DNA of 18,129 bases from Candidatus Omnitrophota bacterium (GCA_028687525.1 JAQTZX010000009.1:1-18129), one strand, 5' to 3'. Positions 7,711-13,979 are shown, counted from the first letter of the stretch. Notes: a model not told the origin generated them from the letters alone. Translations and numbers: made by a program.

Positions 7711-8464
7711 TATATCCGCGATTGAAATATCGGGCCTTGATTTATGGTACGGTGATTTTCACGCACTCAAGAATATCCGGGCCGGGTTTCGTGAAAGGAT
7801 AATCACTGCCATTATCGGGCCTTCGGGATGCGGGAAGTCCACGCTTTTGCGCGTTCTCAACCGGATGAATGATCTGGTGGAGGGGGTGCGCATGAGCGGC
7901 CATGTCCTGATGAAGCAAGAGGATATTATCGGAGAGGCGGTGGATGTGACGGGATTGCGTAAGAAGGTCGGCATGGTGTTTCAAAGGCCGAATCCGTTCC
8001 CGCTGTCGATATATGAGAACATTGTTTTCGGGCCGCGCATCCACGCGAATATGCGCAGGCATGAACTCGATGATATAGTGGAGAAAAGCCTGCGATCCGT
8101 GCTTTTATGGGAGGAGCTCAAGGATAAATTGAACAGATCCGCTCTTGATTTGTCCTTGGAGCAGAAACAGCGGCTTTGTATTGCCAGGCTCACAGCCGTG
8201 AAACCGGATATTCTTCTTATGGATGAACCCTGTTCAACGCTTGATCCGCAGTCGACCCAGCGTATCGAAGAATTAATGCGTGAACTCAAGAAAGATTATA
8301 CTATAATAATTGTTACGCATAATATGCAGCAGGCGGCGCGTATTTCCGATGAAACCGGATTCATGCTTCTGGGGGAATTGATTGAATTCGGACCGACCGA
8401 GCATGTCTTTACCTCTCCTGATGACCGGCGCACGGAAGATTACATAACGGGAAGGTACGGTTAA
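7703..8464 (+). CDS. pstB: Phosphate ABC transporter ATPase PstB, copy 2, with degenerate signature motif
   Basis: This is the second ATPase subunit, 253 residues. Walker A GPSGCGKS (39-46), Q-loop MVFQRPNPFP with Gln94, Walker B ILLMDEP and H-loop VTHNM with His206 are all canonical. The signature motif is not: LSLEQKQR (from 150) replaces LSGGQQQR, with both glycines gone. Losing them should prevent normal contact with ATP bound to the partner. The TTG at 7703 is chosen as start because AGGGGG at 7693-7698 precedes it and the N-terminus then aligns with copy 1. An ATG at 7682 would extend it by seven residues. It overlaps copy 1 by eight bases, favouring equal amounts of the two proteins. 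Other PstB pairs exist in bacteria, but I know them as two canonical copies. Confidence 0.92.
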   Translation: MDNISAIEISGLDLWYGDFHALKNIRAGFRERIITAIIGPSGCGKSTLLRVLNRMNDLVEGVRMSGHVLMKQEDIIGEAVDVTGLRKKVGMVFQRPNPFPLSIYENIVFGPRIHANMRRHELDDIVEKSLRSVLLWEELKDKLNRSALDLSLEQKQRLCIARLTAVKPDILLMDEPCSTLDPQSTQRIEELMRELKKDYTIIIVTHNMQQAARISDETGFMLLGELIEFGPTEHVFTSPDDRRTEDYITGRYG

Positions 8465-8490
8465 GCTTTAAACGTTGAAAGGAGATTATG

Positions 8491-9159
8491 ATGGAAAGAT
8501 TTTTTGACGAAGAATTGAAGAACCTGCACAAGGATATTCTGAAAATGGCGGTCATGGCCCAGGAGGCCATATTCAGATCGGTAGAAGCGCTGCAGAGCCG
8601 GGATCGGGGAGAAGCACAGGGTGTCATAGACACAGACGATAAAGTAGACGAACTGGAACTGGAGATCGATGAGCGGTGTATTGATTTGATCGCCAGGCAT
8701 CAGCCTATGGCCGGAGATTTGCGGTTTATTACCACCGGTATGAAGATAAACGCCGAGCTGGAGCGGATAGCCGATCTGGCAGTTGATATCTCACAGCGGG
8801 TGCTGGAATTGGCCGATAAGCCTGTGCTTAAGCCGCTTATAGATATTCCGAAATTATCGGTTATAGCCCAGGATATGGTGCGCGATGCCATCGATTCTTT
8901 CATTGAAAAAGACGTGGATCTGGCAAAGAAAACCGTATTCTCCGATCAGGAAGCGGATAATCTGCGTAATCTGGTGCAGGATGAATTAATCAACGATTAC
9001 ATGGCAAAAGATCCCTCTTCGGCTCCACGGGCAGTTCCCCTTCTTTTGATTGCGCGTCATCTGGAACGCATCTGTGATCATGCCACAAATATCGCCGAAG
9101 ACGTGATTTACATGGTAAAAGGGAAAGTTATAAAACATCATTCCGGGGAGTTGTCGTAG
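8491..9159 (+). CDS. phoU: Phosphate signalling protein PhoU
   Basis: This cytoplasmic all-helical protein connects Pst transporter state to PhoR and keeps the regulon off when phosphate is plentiful. The 222 residues contain the two three-helix repeats of the family, each with its acidic metal-binding motif: ELERIADLAVDIS in the first and LERICDHATNIAEDV in the second. GGAG at 8481-8484 lies six bases before the ATG at 8491 and only three before the ATG at 8488, so 8491 is preferred. It closes the operon; 26 bases separate it from pstB copy 2. Confidence 0.96.
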   Translation: MERFFDEELKNLHKDILKMAVMAQEAIFRSVEALQSRDRGEAQGVIDTDDKVDELELEIDERCIDLIARHQPMAGDLRFITTGMKINAELERIADLAVDISQRVLELADKPVLKPLIDIPKLSVIAQDMVRDAIDSFIEKDVDLAKKTVFSDQEADNLRNLVQDELINDYMAKDPSSAPRAVPLLLIARHLERICDHATNIAEDVIYMVKGKVIKHHSGELS

Positions 9160-9164
9160 AGAGC

Positions 9165-9193
9165 TTGCATTCTTTATGGATTTGTGTTAATCT
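9165..9193 (+). promoter_or_regulatory. Candidate promoter of the TonB-like gene
   Basis: TTGCAT at 9165-9170 and TAATCT at 9188-9193 are 17 bases apart, with a TGT extended -10 at 9185-9187. The predicted start site, near 9200, is next to the ATG at 9201, so the message would have almost no leader. This is the same geometry as at phoB. Confidence 0.45.
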
Positions 9194-9200
9194 GACAGGC

Positions 9201-9872
9201 ATGACGGACAGGTTATTCCAGATAACTCTATTGATTTCTTTTTTCGCTCATTCCGCTGTTTTATTAGTTAATTCAGGCCTGCAGTTTCATTCCCGCGGCC
9301 GAAGAGATGTCCCCGCGGCGATAACGTATGTCCGGAACAGGGCTCCGGAATACAAGGATACGGCGTCCCGGTCTAAAAAAGAGGAAATATTAAAGATGGC
9401 GGCGCGGATCTCCGCCAGGAATATGCCGCCGCCGTTTATAAGCAAAGAAGATATACTTAACAAGAACAGCACGATGCTGGTCCGTAAAACCGATTTTGTA
9501 AAACCTACGGTTCCGAAACCCGATGTTACCGCCGTCAGGAAGAAAGTAAACCTGCCTCCGGTAGATTTGAATAAGATAGACAATCCTTCATACCTTAGTT
9601 ATTACCAGATCGTCCGGGAAAAGATACGCCGCTGTGCTTATCAGGGATATACCCGTACGGCAACCGGTGAGGTGTATTTGACTTTTTTGATTTCCCGGAA
9701 TGGTTCACTCATGGATGTCCGGTTGAATGCTGAACGGTCTTCGCCGAGCGCATACCTACGGGATGTGGCTTTGCGCAGTATCCGCGTAGCTTCGCCGTTC
9801 CCCTTATTCCCGGGCGAATTGGATTATCCACAGTTATCGTTTAATGTCATTATTTCTTTCGAGATCGAATGA
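9201..9872 (+). CDS. TonB-like protein (membrane anchor, Pro-rich linker, TonB C-terminal-type domain)
   Basis: The 223-residue protein has a single N-terminal membrane anchor (about 6-24), a charged and Pro-containing periplasmic linker (VKPTVPKPDVTAV, NLPPVDLNK), and a C-terminal domain at about 130-223. That domain resembles the TonB/TolA C-terminal fold: YYQIVREKIRRCAYQGYT, GEVYLTFLISRNGSL, then SFNVIISFEIE. Known TonB proteins carry energy from ExbBD to outer-membrane receptors; the domain also occurs in unrelated envelope proteins. No exbB or exbD is in this window and the anchor lacks an obvious TonB-type SHxxLH motif beyond FFAHSAVLL, so function is uncertain. The ATG at 9201 is preferred over the TTG at 9165 because the membrane helix then starts properly and the TTG lies inside the promoter. 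Confidence 0.75.
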   Translation: MTDRLFQITLLISFFAHSAVLLVNSGLQFHSRGRRDVPAAITYVRNRAPEYKDTASRSKKEEILKMAARISARNMPPPFISKEDILNKNSTMLVRKTDFVKPTVPKPDVTAVRKKVNLPPVDLNKIDNPSYLSYYQIVREKIRRCAYQGYTRTATGEVYLTFLISRNGSLMDVRLNAERSSPSAYLRDVALRSIRVASPFPLFPGELDYPQLSFNVIISFEIE

Positions 9873-10036
9873 AGCTCCACGGGTTAAAGCCTATGGTTTT
9901 ATAACGCGAAATACCGGGCGGACATTATTCATCCGTATTCTGAAGGGCGCATTTTTTCAGCCTTGAGCGCGTAAAAAAATCAAAAGCTTGTCGAGGGGAA
10001 AAATCCGGGATCTTTTAGGGAAAGAGCTAAGTCTAT

Positions 10037-10570
10037 ATGTGGAAATTGTTTGAAAAAATAAAAGAACCGTTTATCGGCAGAAAGCGCTTTCACAATTCTA
10101 TTGACATATATGAAAAATATGATATACTTAAAATAGAAGTGGGAAGGGAACCGCAGCCACGGCTTCCGGAGAAAAAGTTTTTAATAGAACGGGGAAGATG
10201 TTTAGCCACGGCTTCCTTGAAAAAACGCATGGCTGGGCGGCAGTTCGAAAATAGAAGGCGCTTTTCCCGGGTCCGGTATAGAACTCCCTTACGATATCAA
10301 ATCAGAGGGCAATCCCAATTTAGAGATGTTGAAACAGCAGATTTAAGCGTTGGCGGGCTTAGTTTTACCGACGGTTCTTTTTTGCCGCTTAACACGCCGT
10401 TGAGGCTTGAAATAAATTTGCCGTATAATAAGACGCTCAAGTCCGAAGGAAAAATAGTTTGGACATCGGCCCTGCCTCATTCAGACAGTTATCATTTGGG
10501 AGTGGAGTTTCTAAATATGGACCGCAGGGAAATGGAGTATCTGGATAGATTATTAAGCAATCAAACATAA
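10037..10570 (+). CDS. PilZ-domain protein 1 (start uncertain)
   Basis: The C-terminal ~105 residues form a PilZ domain, the common bacterial receptor for cyclic di-GMP. The binding motif RRFSR is followed about 40 residues later by DLSVGGLSF (the D/NxSxxG element), and LGVEF closes the domain. The protein has no membrane segment. From the ATG at 10037, which has AGGGAAAGAG upstream, it is 177 residues long, but the first ~70 residues look unlike any domain I know. A strong promoter lies inside that stretch (10101-10128), so translation may instead start at the ATG at 10229, directly before the PilZ domain. The gene is followed after 19 bases by a small zinc-finger gene and then another PilZ gene. 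Confidence 0.85.
   Translation: MWKLFEKIKEPFIGRKRFHNSIDIYEKYDILKIEVGREPQPRLPEKKFLIERGRCLATASLKKRMAGRQFENRRRFSRVRYRTPLRYQIRGQSQFRDVETADLSVGGLSFTDGSFLPLNTPLRLEINLPYNKTLKSEGKIVWTSALPHSDSYHLGVEFLNMDRREMEYLDRLLSNQT
10101..10128 (+). promoter_or_regulatory. Strong consensus promoter inside the 5' part of the PilZ 1 reading frame
   Basis: TTGACA at 10101-10106 (perfect) and TATACT at 10123-10128 (one mismatch) are 16 bases apart in an AT-rich stretch. The predicted start site is near 10135. If it is used, the message begins about 95 bases before the ATG at 10229 and contains both copies of the repeated 13-mer. Confidence 0.55.
10155..10216 (+). repeat. Duplicated AGCCACGGCTTCC element
   Basis: The 13-mer AGCCACGGCTTCC occurs at 10155-10167 and 10204-10216, 49 bases apart. 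Its core AGCCACGGCT is a near-palindrome. In both copies CTTCC can pair with an upstream GGAAG (10142-10146 and 10193-10197), placing AGCCACGG in a hairpin loop. The spacing is not a multiple of three, so the copies encode different residues and the conservation is at the nucleic-acid level. Confidence 0.6.
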
Positions 10571-10589
10571 AAATCGCGAGGACAACATC

Positions 10590-10754
10590 ATGGCGGCAGA
10601 AGAAACGAAACAGGCGGAAGTTGAAAAACAAACGAATTGTCCGGGATGCGGAAAACCGTTGAAGAAATTAAAGATTTATTACCGCGACGGAAAGTTTTAT
10701 TGCACCAAGAAGTGCTGGATTAAAGCTAAAACTTCAAAGGGAAAAGAAGAATAG
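10590..10754 (+). CDS. Small four-cysteine zinc-finger protein (TRASH/FCS-like), 54 residues
   Basis: This short gene encodes 54 residues with a poorly ordered acidic/basic N-terminus, then CPGCGKPLKKLKIYY, then FYCTKKCW, then a Lys-rich tail. The cysteines at 17, 20, 38 and 42 give CxxC-x17-CxxxC, the spacing of treble-clef fingers of the TRASH/FCS type, so zinc (or another metal) binding is likely. GAGGA at 10578-10582, seven bases before the ATG, supports translation. It sits 19 bases after one PilZ gene and 8 bases before another, evidently in the same transcript. A role as adaptor, RNA- or DNA-binding protein or metal sensor is possible; nothing in the sequence decides this. Confidence 0.8.
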   Translation: MAAEETKQAEVEKQTNCPGCGKPLKKLKIYYRDGKFYCTKKCWIKAKTSKGKEE

Positions 10755-10762
10755 AGACTACA

Positions 10763-11128
10763 ATGTCATACGATCGGTCAGATAGAAGACAGCATCCGCG
10801 TTTGCAGCAGAAACTTCCTCTTTCGGTGGTAGCTAATGGGTATGATTTCGCCACTACGACGCAGAATATCAGTTGCGCCGGGGCTTATTGTACCATTAAG
10901 AAATATGTTCCTCCGTTTACCAAACTGAAAGTTAAAATGAGCCTGCCTTGTTTGAAAAATCAGAAGCCCCGTGAAATAGAATGTTCGGGCGTGGTGGTCA
11001 GAAGTGATGATGAAAGCAACGGATATTTCAATATAGCCATATTTTTCAACGAGATAAAAGAAAACCCGCGTAAAAAAATCGCCGACTATGTACACAGTTG
11101 TTTGGCCGGTCCCGCGCTGCAAAGTTGA
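10763..11128 (+). CDS. PilZ-domain protein 2
   Basis: This is a single-domain PilZ protein of 121 residues, a probable cyclic di-GMP receptor in the cytoplasm. The RxxxR motif is RQHPR at residues 9-13 and the D/NxSxxG motif is NISCAGAY. The family β-barrel follows, with ECSGVVVRSDD near its end. There is no extra domain, so it probably acts by binding a partner protein. It differs clearly in sequence from PilZ protein 1 upstream, so the pair is not a recent duplication. The ribosome binding site is weak, and the close spacing to the zinc-finger gene suggests coupled translation. Confidence 0.88.
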   Translation: MSYDRSDRRQHPRLQQKLPLSVVANGYDFATTTQNISCAGAYCTIKKYVPPFTKLKVKMSLPCLKNQKPREIECSGVVVRSDDESNGYFNIAIFFNEIKENPRKKIADYVHSCLAGPALQS

Positions 11129-11206
11129 GCACCTTGATTCCCGAATGTCCGGAATCGATAACCGAGACGTACCGTAACCGATATAATAACTTTTTTTCTG
11201 CTGATT

Positions 11207-11731
11207 ATGGGAACCGCTGCTGCGTATCCGCCGGTTAAACTCGTCGCCGGTTTTATTTTCAGTGATGATAATGCCTGTAAAAAGGCCAGGGCGGCTTTGG
11301 TCAGGCGTTTTGGCGCGATCGATTTTGAAAGCGGCGTTATCCCGTTTACCTATACCGATTATTACGAAAAGGAATTTGGAACAGGGCTTAAACGTGTATT
11401 TGTGAGTTTTAAACGATTGGTCCCTCTTGACCGGCTGGCCCGTATAAAAGCCGCCACTAATTCTATTGAGAATTCGCTGGCCGTAAAAAAATACAGGCCG
11501 GTTAATATCGATCCGGGTTTCGTCGATCTGGCCAAACTGGTGCTTGCCACTACCAAGGATTTTTGCCACCGGATATACTTGAGCAAAGGGATATTCGCGG
11601 AGGTGACCCTTGTTTACAAGGACAGGAGTTTCCGGCACTGGGAATGGACATATCCCGATTACCGGACCCCCGAATACATAGCGATATTCAACCACATCCG
11701 GGAATTATACGCGAAGCAGCTGAAAAAATGA
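11207..11731 (+). CDS. DUF4416 family protein
   Basis: This cytoplasmic protein of 174 residues belongs to the uncharacterised DUF4416 family. The features I recognise are PVKLVAGFIFSDD at the start, GAIDFES...PFTYTDYYEKEFG, then NIDPGFVDLAKLVLATTKD, RIYLSKGIFAEVTL and EWTYPDYRTPEY. No catalytic motif of a known enzyme class is evident; conserved Asp, Tyr and His residues are consistent with an enzyme but do not prove it. There is no clear ribosome binding site. TATAAT at 11182-11187 lies 19 bases before the ATG but without a good -35. The radical SAM gene follows after 64 bases. Confidence 0.85.
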   Translation: MGTAAAYPPVKLVAGFIFSDDNACKKARAALVRRFGAIDFESGVIPFTYTDYYEKEFGTGLKRVFVSFKRLVPLDRLARIKAATNSIENSLAVKKYRPVNIDPGFVDLAKLVLATTKDFCHRIYLSKGIFAEVTLVYKDRSFRHWEWTYPDYRTPEYIAIFNHIRELYAKQLKK

Positions 11732-11795
11732 CACATGAGCACACGGATATAACGCCGCACGTATAAAAAGTTTTGTTTTGTGTTTTCGAGACTTT

Positions 11796-12758
11796 ATGTA
11801 TCCATCCTATCTGAATCTCTATCATGACGGCATCCTCGCCAAAATAACCGGCCGGTTTTTTTCTATGCTTGGTTCCTGTGTTTTATGCCCCCGGAAATGT
11901 AAAGTTAACCGGCTTCATGGCGAAAACGGAATGTGCCGTACCGCCCTTAATCCGAAAGTATACAGCTATATGGTTCACCACGGAGAAGAGCCCCCGATTT
12001 CGGGCTCAAACGGTTCAGGAACCATTTTTTTCTCCAATTGCACCATGGGGTGCGTATATTGCCAGAATTACGAATTCAGCCAGCTGGGAGGCGGCAGGGA
12101 GGTAGATTGTGAAGAGTTGGCCGGGTTTATGCTGGAGTTACAGTCTCTGCAGTGCCATAATATCAATTTCGTCACCCCTACGCATGTGATACCCCAGATT
12201 TTAAAGGCTCTGCTCATTGCCATTCCGAAGGGGTTAAAGATCCCTCTTGTGTATAATACCGGGGGATATGAACGGTCGGAAGTTATAAAGCTTCTTGAGG
12301 GGATAGTGGATATTTACCTACCGGATATGCGCTATGCGGATGCTAATATGGCGCGTACTTATTCATGTGTGGAAGATTATCCCGGGTATAATCAGGAGGC
12401 TGTAAAAGAGATGTATCGGCAGGTTGGGAGAGCTGTTTTTGATGGCCAGGGAATACTTACCCGGGGTATGATCATCAGGCATCTGGTGCTTCCCGGCAGT
12501 GTTTCCGGGACAGAAGAAGTAATGCGGTTTATCGCGAAAGAGCTGTCTAAAGAGTCATACATCAGTTTAATGAGTCAGTATAATCCTTACTATAAATCAG
12601 CGCAATTACCGCAGTATAAAGATATTGCCCGCCGTTTGAGTATTGCAGAATATCAATCCGCACAACAGGTTATGGAAAAACTCGGTCTGGAAAACGGATG
12701 GGTACAAGAATCCCGCGGACTTGAAAAACTCGCCGGAATCCACATAAAACCCCGCTAA
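11796..12758 (+). CDS. Radical SAM protein of the PflX (COG1313) type
   Basis: This is an iron-sulfur enzyme of 320 residues. The radical SAM cluster motif is CTMGCVYC (Cys82, Cys86, Cys89), which binds the 4Fe-4S cluster used to cleave S-adenosylmethionine. An N-terminal Cys group (Cys28, Cys31, Cys35 in CVLCPRKC, and Cys47) is shared with PflX-like proteins and may bind another cluster. NTGGYE, DIYLPDMRY and MSQYNPYYK also fit that family, which resembles pyruvate formate-lyase activases; its substrate is unknown. No glycyl-radical enzyme is nearby, so an activase role is unsupported. The ATG at 11796 gives the usual MYPSYLxL beginning; a TTG at 11778 would add six residues. Confidence 0.9.
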   Translation: MYPSYLNLYHDGILAKITGRFFSMLGSCVLCPRKCKVNRLHGENGMCRTALNPKVYSYMVHHGEEPPISGSNGSGTIFFSNCTMGCVYCQNYEFSQLGGGREVDCEELAGFMLELQSLQCHNINFVTPTHVIPQILKALLIAIPKGLKIPLVYNTGGYERSEVIKLLEGIVDIYLPDMRYADANMARTYSCVEDYPGYNQEAVKEMYRQVGRAVFDGQGILTRGMIIRHLVLPGSVSGTEEVMRFIAKELSKESYISLMSQYNPYYKSAQLPQYKDIARRLSIAEYQSAQQVMEKLGLENGWVQESRGLEKLAGIHIKPR

Positions 12759-13020
12759 CCCACCTTAAAAGAGCCGCCCGCTGTCTATAAAATGAGGGAA
12801 ACAGGCATTTTGCAATTTTTTTACATATTTTTGACCTGGTGATGACAACAGAGTATGGATTTCATGGTATATTTTCATTACAGAAAATAAAAACTTGCCG
12901 TAAGAAAGGGGGGAGAAGCAGGCTAATGGCATTAGTAATGATTAGTAGGAGGAAAAAACGAATCAAAGTAAATAACAGTTCAAATCAACCGTTTAAAAAA
13001 TTCAATTTATGGGGGGGGAA
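12759..13020 (+). promoter_or_regulatory. Promoter and leader region of the LATY-repeat gene
   Basis: This 262-base gap holds a candidate extended -10 TGGTATATT (12865-12873) and an alternative pair, TTGACC (12831-12836) and TATGGA (12854-12859), 17 bases apart. The leader then carries a dyad CTAATGGCATTAG (12923-12935) and a palindrome TAATGATTA (12937-12945). AGGAGG (12947-12952) has no start codon in range, and a run of eight G (13011-13018) lies two bases before the ATG. A 32-codon reading frame from the ATG at 12926 ends in TGA overlapping the start of the next gene. I recognise no known riboswitch class. Confidence 0.4.
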
Positions 13021-13917
13021 ATGAAAAAGATTAATGTATGTTTGGGGATGTTTTTTGTGTTTACCTTGAGTATTTTTGTGAGTACGGTTTTTGCTCAACA
13101 GGGAATAAGTACATATGAACCCGAATCCGAACCTGCAAACACCGCAAAATTGGCTACCTATCAGTCGAACGTCAATAAATCGGGATTAGCAACGTGGAGT
13201 TATGCAACGCTCCAAGGAACGTCCACCGCAAGCAGCTACTCTATTAATACCACTCCAGAAGCGACCGGAATTTCGGAACCTGCTTATACGGTGGTTACCG
13301 GAAGCAGCGTGACTGCTTATACCGGCGAAGCACCAGTCGAATCTCCGGAAGTATTAGCTACGTACGCTCCTTCCGAATCTTCGGGCGGCTTAGCTACATA
13401 CGTTTCTGATACGAATGAATTAGCAACGTATCCGGCTGCCGATAACGATGTCGAACCGCTTAATATAACAGAGGATACTAATTCTGTAACTGCCACTATT
13501 TCTTCAGATACGGAGGAAGTTTTCACTCCTATTCTGGTAGGATCGGAGGAAGCGAATGAATTAGCAACGTATCCGGCTGCCGGTAACGATGTCGAACCGC
13601 TTAATATAACAGAGGATACTGATTCTGTAACTGCCACTATTTCTTCAGATACAGAAGAAGTTTTCACTCCTATTCTGGTAGGATCGGAGGAAGAGAAGGC
13701 TCTGTTTGTTGGTGTGCCTGCATTAGACGATTCTACGCCTGCAAGTTCTGATCCTAATTTTACCACGGATGTGAGTTCAGCCGAATCTTTTACTGACGGA
13801 ATGGCGACATTTTCCGATGAAACCGGTACTATCGCGCCCAACAGGAAATTAACCCCATCCGGATCAGGAATAGTAGTTACTACCGGCAGTGATAGCGTTG
13901 TGGCGACACTGAAATGA
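13021..13917 (+). CDS. Exported acidic Ser/Thr-rich protein with LATY repeats, function unknown
   Basis: I do not recognise a family for this 298-residue protein. A clear signal peptide (Lys2-Lys3, hydrophobic core, cleavage after STVFA at about 25) directs export. The mature part has no Cys, few Lys or Arg, and many Thr, Ser, Ala, Asp and Glu. The motif LATY/LATW recurs with Leu at residues 44, 56, 112, 124, 134 and 181, with variants such as ISTY and MATF, and a 47-residue unit is repeated in tandem at about 132-225. There is no C-terminal anchor or sorting signal. Translation from the ATG at 13021, behind the G run, is preferred; an in-frame ATG at 13009 would add four residues before the signal peptide. 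It appears monocistronic and may be a surface or periplasmic structural protein. Confidence 0.8.
   Translation: MKKINVCLGMFFVFTLSIFVSTVFAQQGISTYEPESEPANTAKLATYQSNVNKSGLATWSYATLQGTSTASSYSINTTPEATGISEPAYTVVTGSSVTAYTGEAPVESPEVLATYAPSESSGGLATYVSDTNELATYPAADNDVEPLNITEDTNSVTATISSDTEEVFTPILVGSEEANELATYPAAGNDVEPLNITEDTDSVTATISSDTEEVFTPILVGSEEEKALFVGVPALDDSTPASSDPNFTTDVSSAESFTDGMATFSDETGTIAPNRKLTPSGSGIVVTTGSDSVVATLK
13412..13693 (+). repeat. Tandem duplication, 141 bp x 2, in the LATY-repeat gene
   Basis: Unit 1 (13412-13552) and unit 2 (13553-13693) are adjacent, each 141 bases (47 codons), and by eye differ at only about four positions (for example GAT/GGT and AAT/GAT). Each encodes ELATYPAA, then NDVEPLNITED, SVTATISSDTEEVF and TPILVGSEE. 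The near-identity, including third codon positions, indicates a recent in-frame duplication. Confidence 0.95.
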
Positions 13918-13945
13918 AATATTTGATTGAATAGTATATATGCGG

Positions 13946-13979
13946 GCGGATACCCGCATCGCGGGATACGGGTATCCGC
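13946..13979. repeat. Perfect 11-bp inverted repeat with nested smaller hairpin
   Basis: GCGGATACCCG (13946-13956) and CGGGTATCCGC (13969-13979) are exact inverted copies around a 12-base centre. An alternative stem CCCGC/GCGGG forms inside. No T run follows, so by itself it is not a typical intrinsic terminator. It lies 28 bases after the LATY gene stop and may protect the 3' end or act with the next hairpin. Confidence 0.6.

Noticed and set aside
10135..10229. Cyclic di-GMP (GEMM-I) riboswitch before the PilZ gene, suggested by AGCCACGG.
   Set aside because: The GCAAA stretches, the GAAA tetraloop hairpin and the closing stem of that class are missing. Only a short core is similar.
10778..11695. 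Long open frame on the minus strand (305 codons) across PilZ 2 and DUF4416.
   Set aside because: It lies antisense to two recognisable coding genes, crosses an intergenic region, has no domain-like sequence and no ribosome binding site.
12839..13024. 61-codon reading frame from a GTG at 12839 as a separate gene.
   Set aside because: It begins among promoter elements and has no ribosome binding site. Only its last part, from the ATG at 12926, is of interest, and that is listed as a finding.
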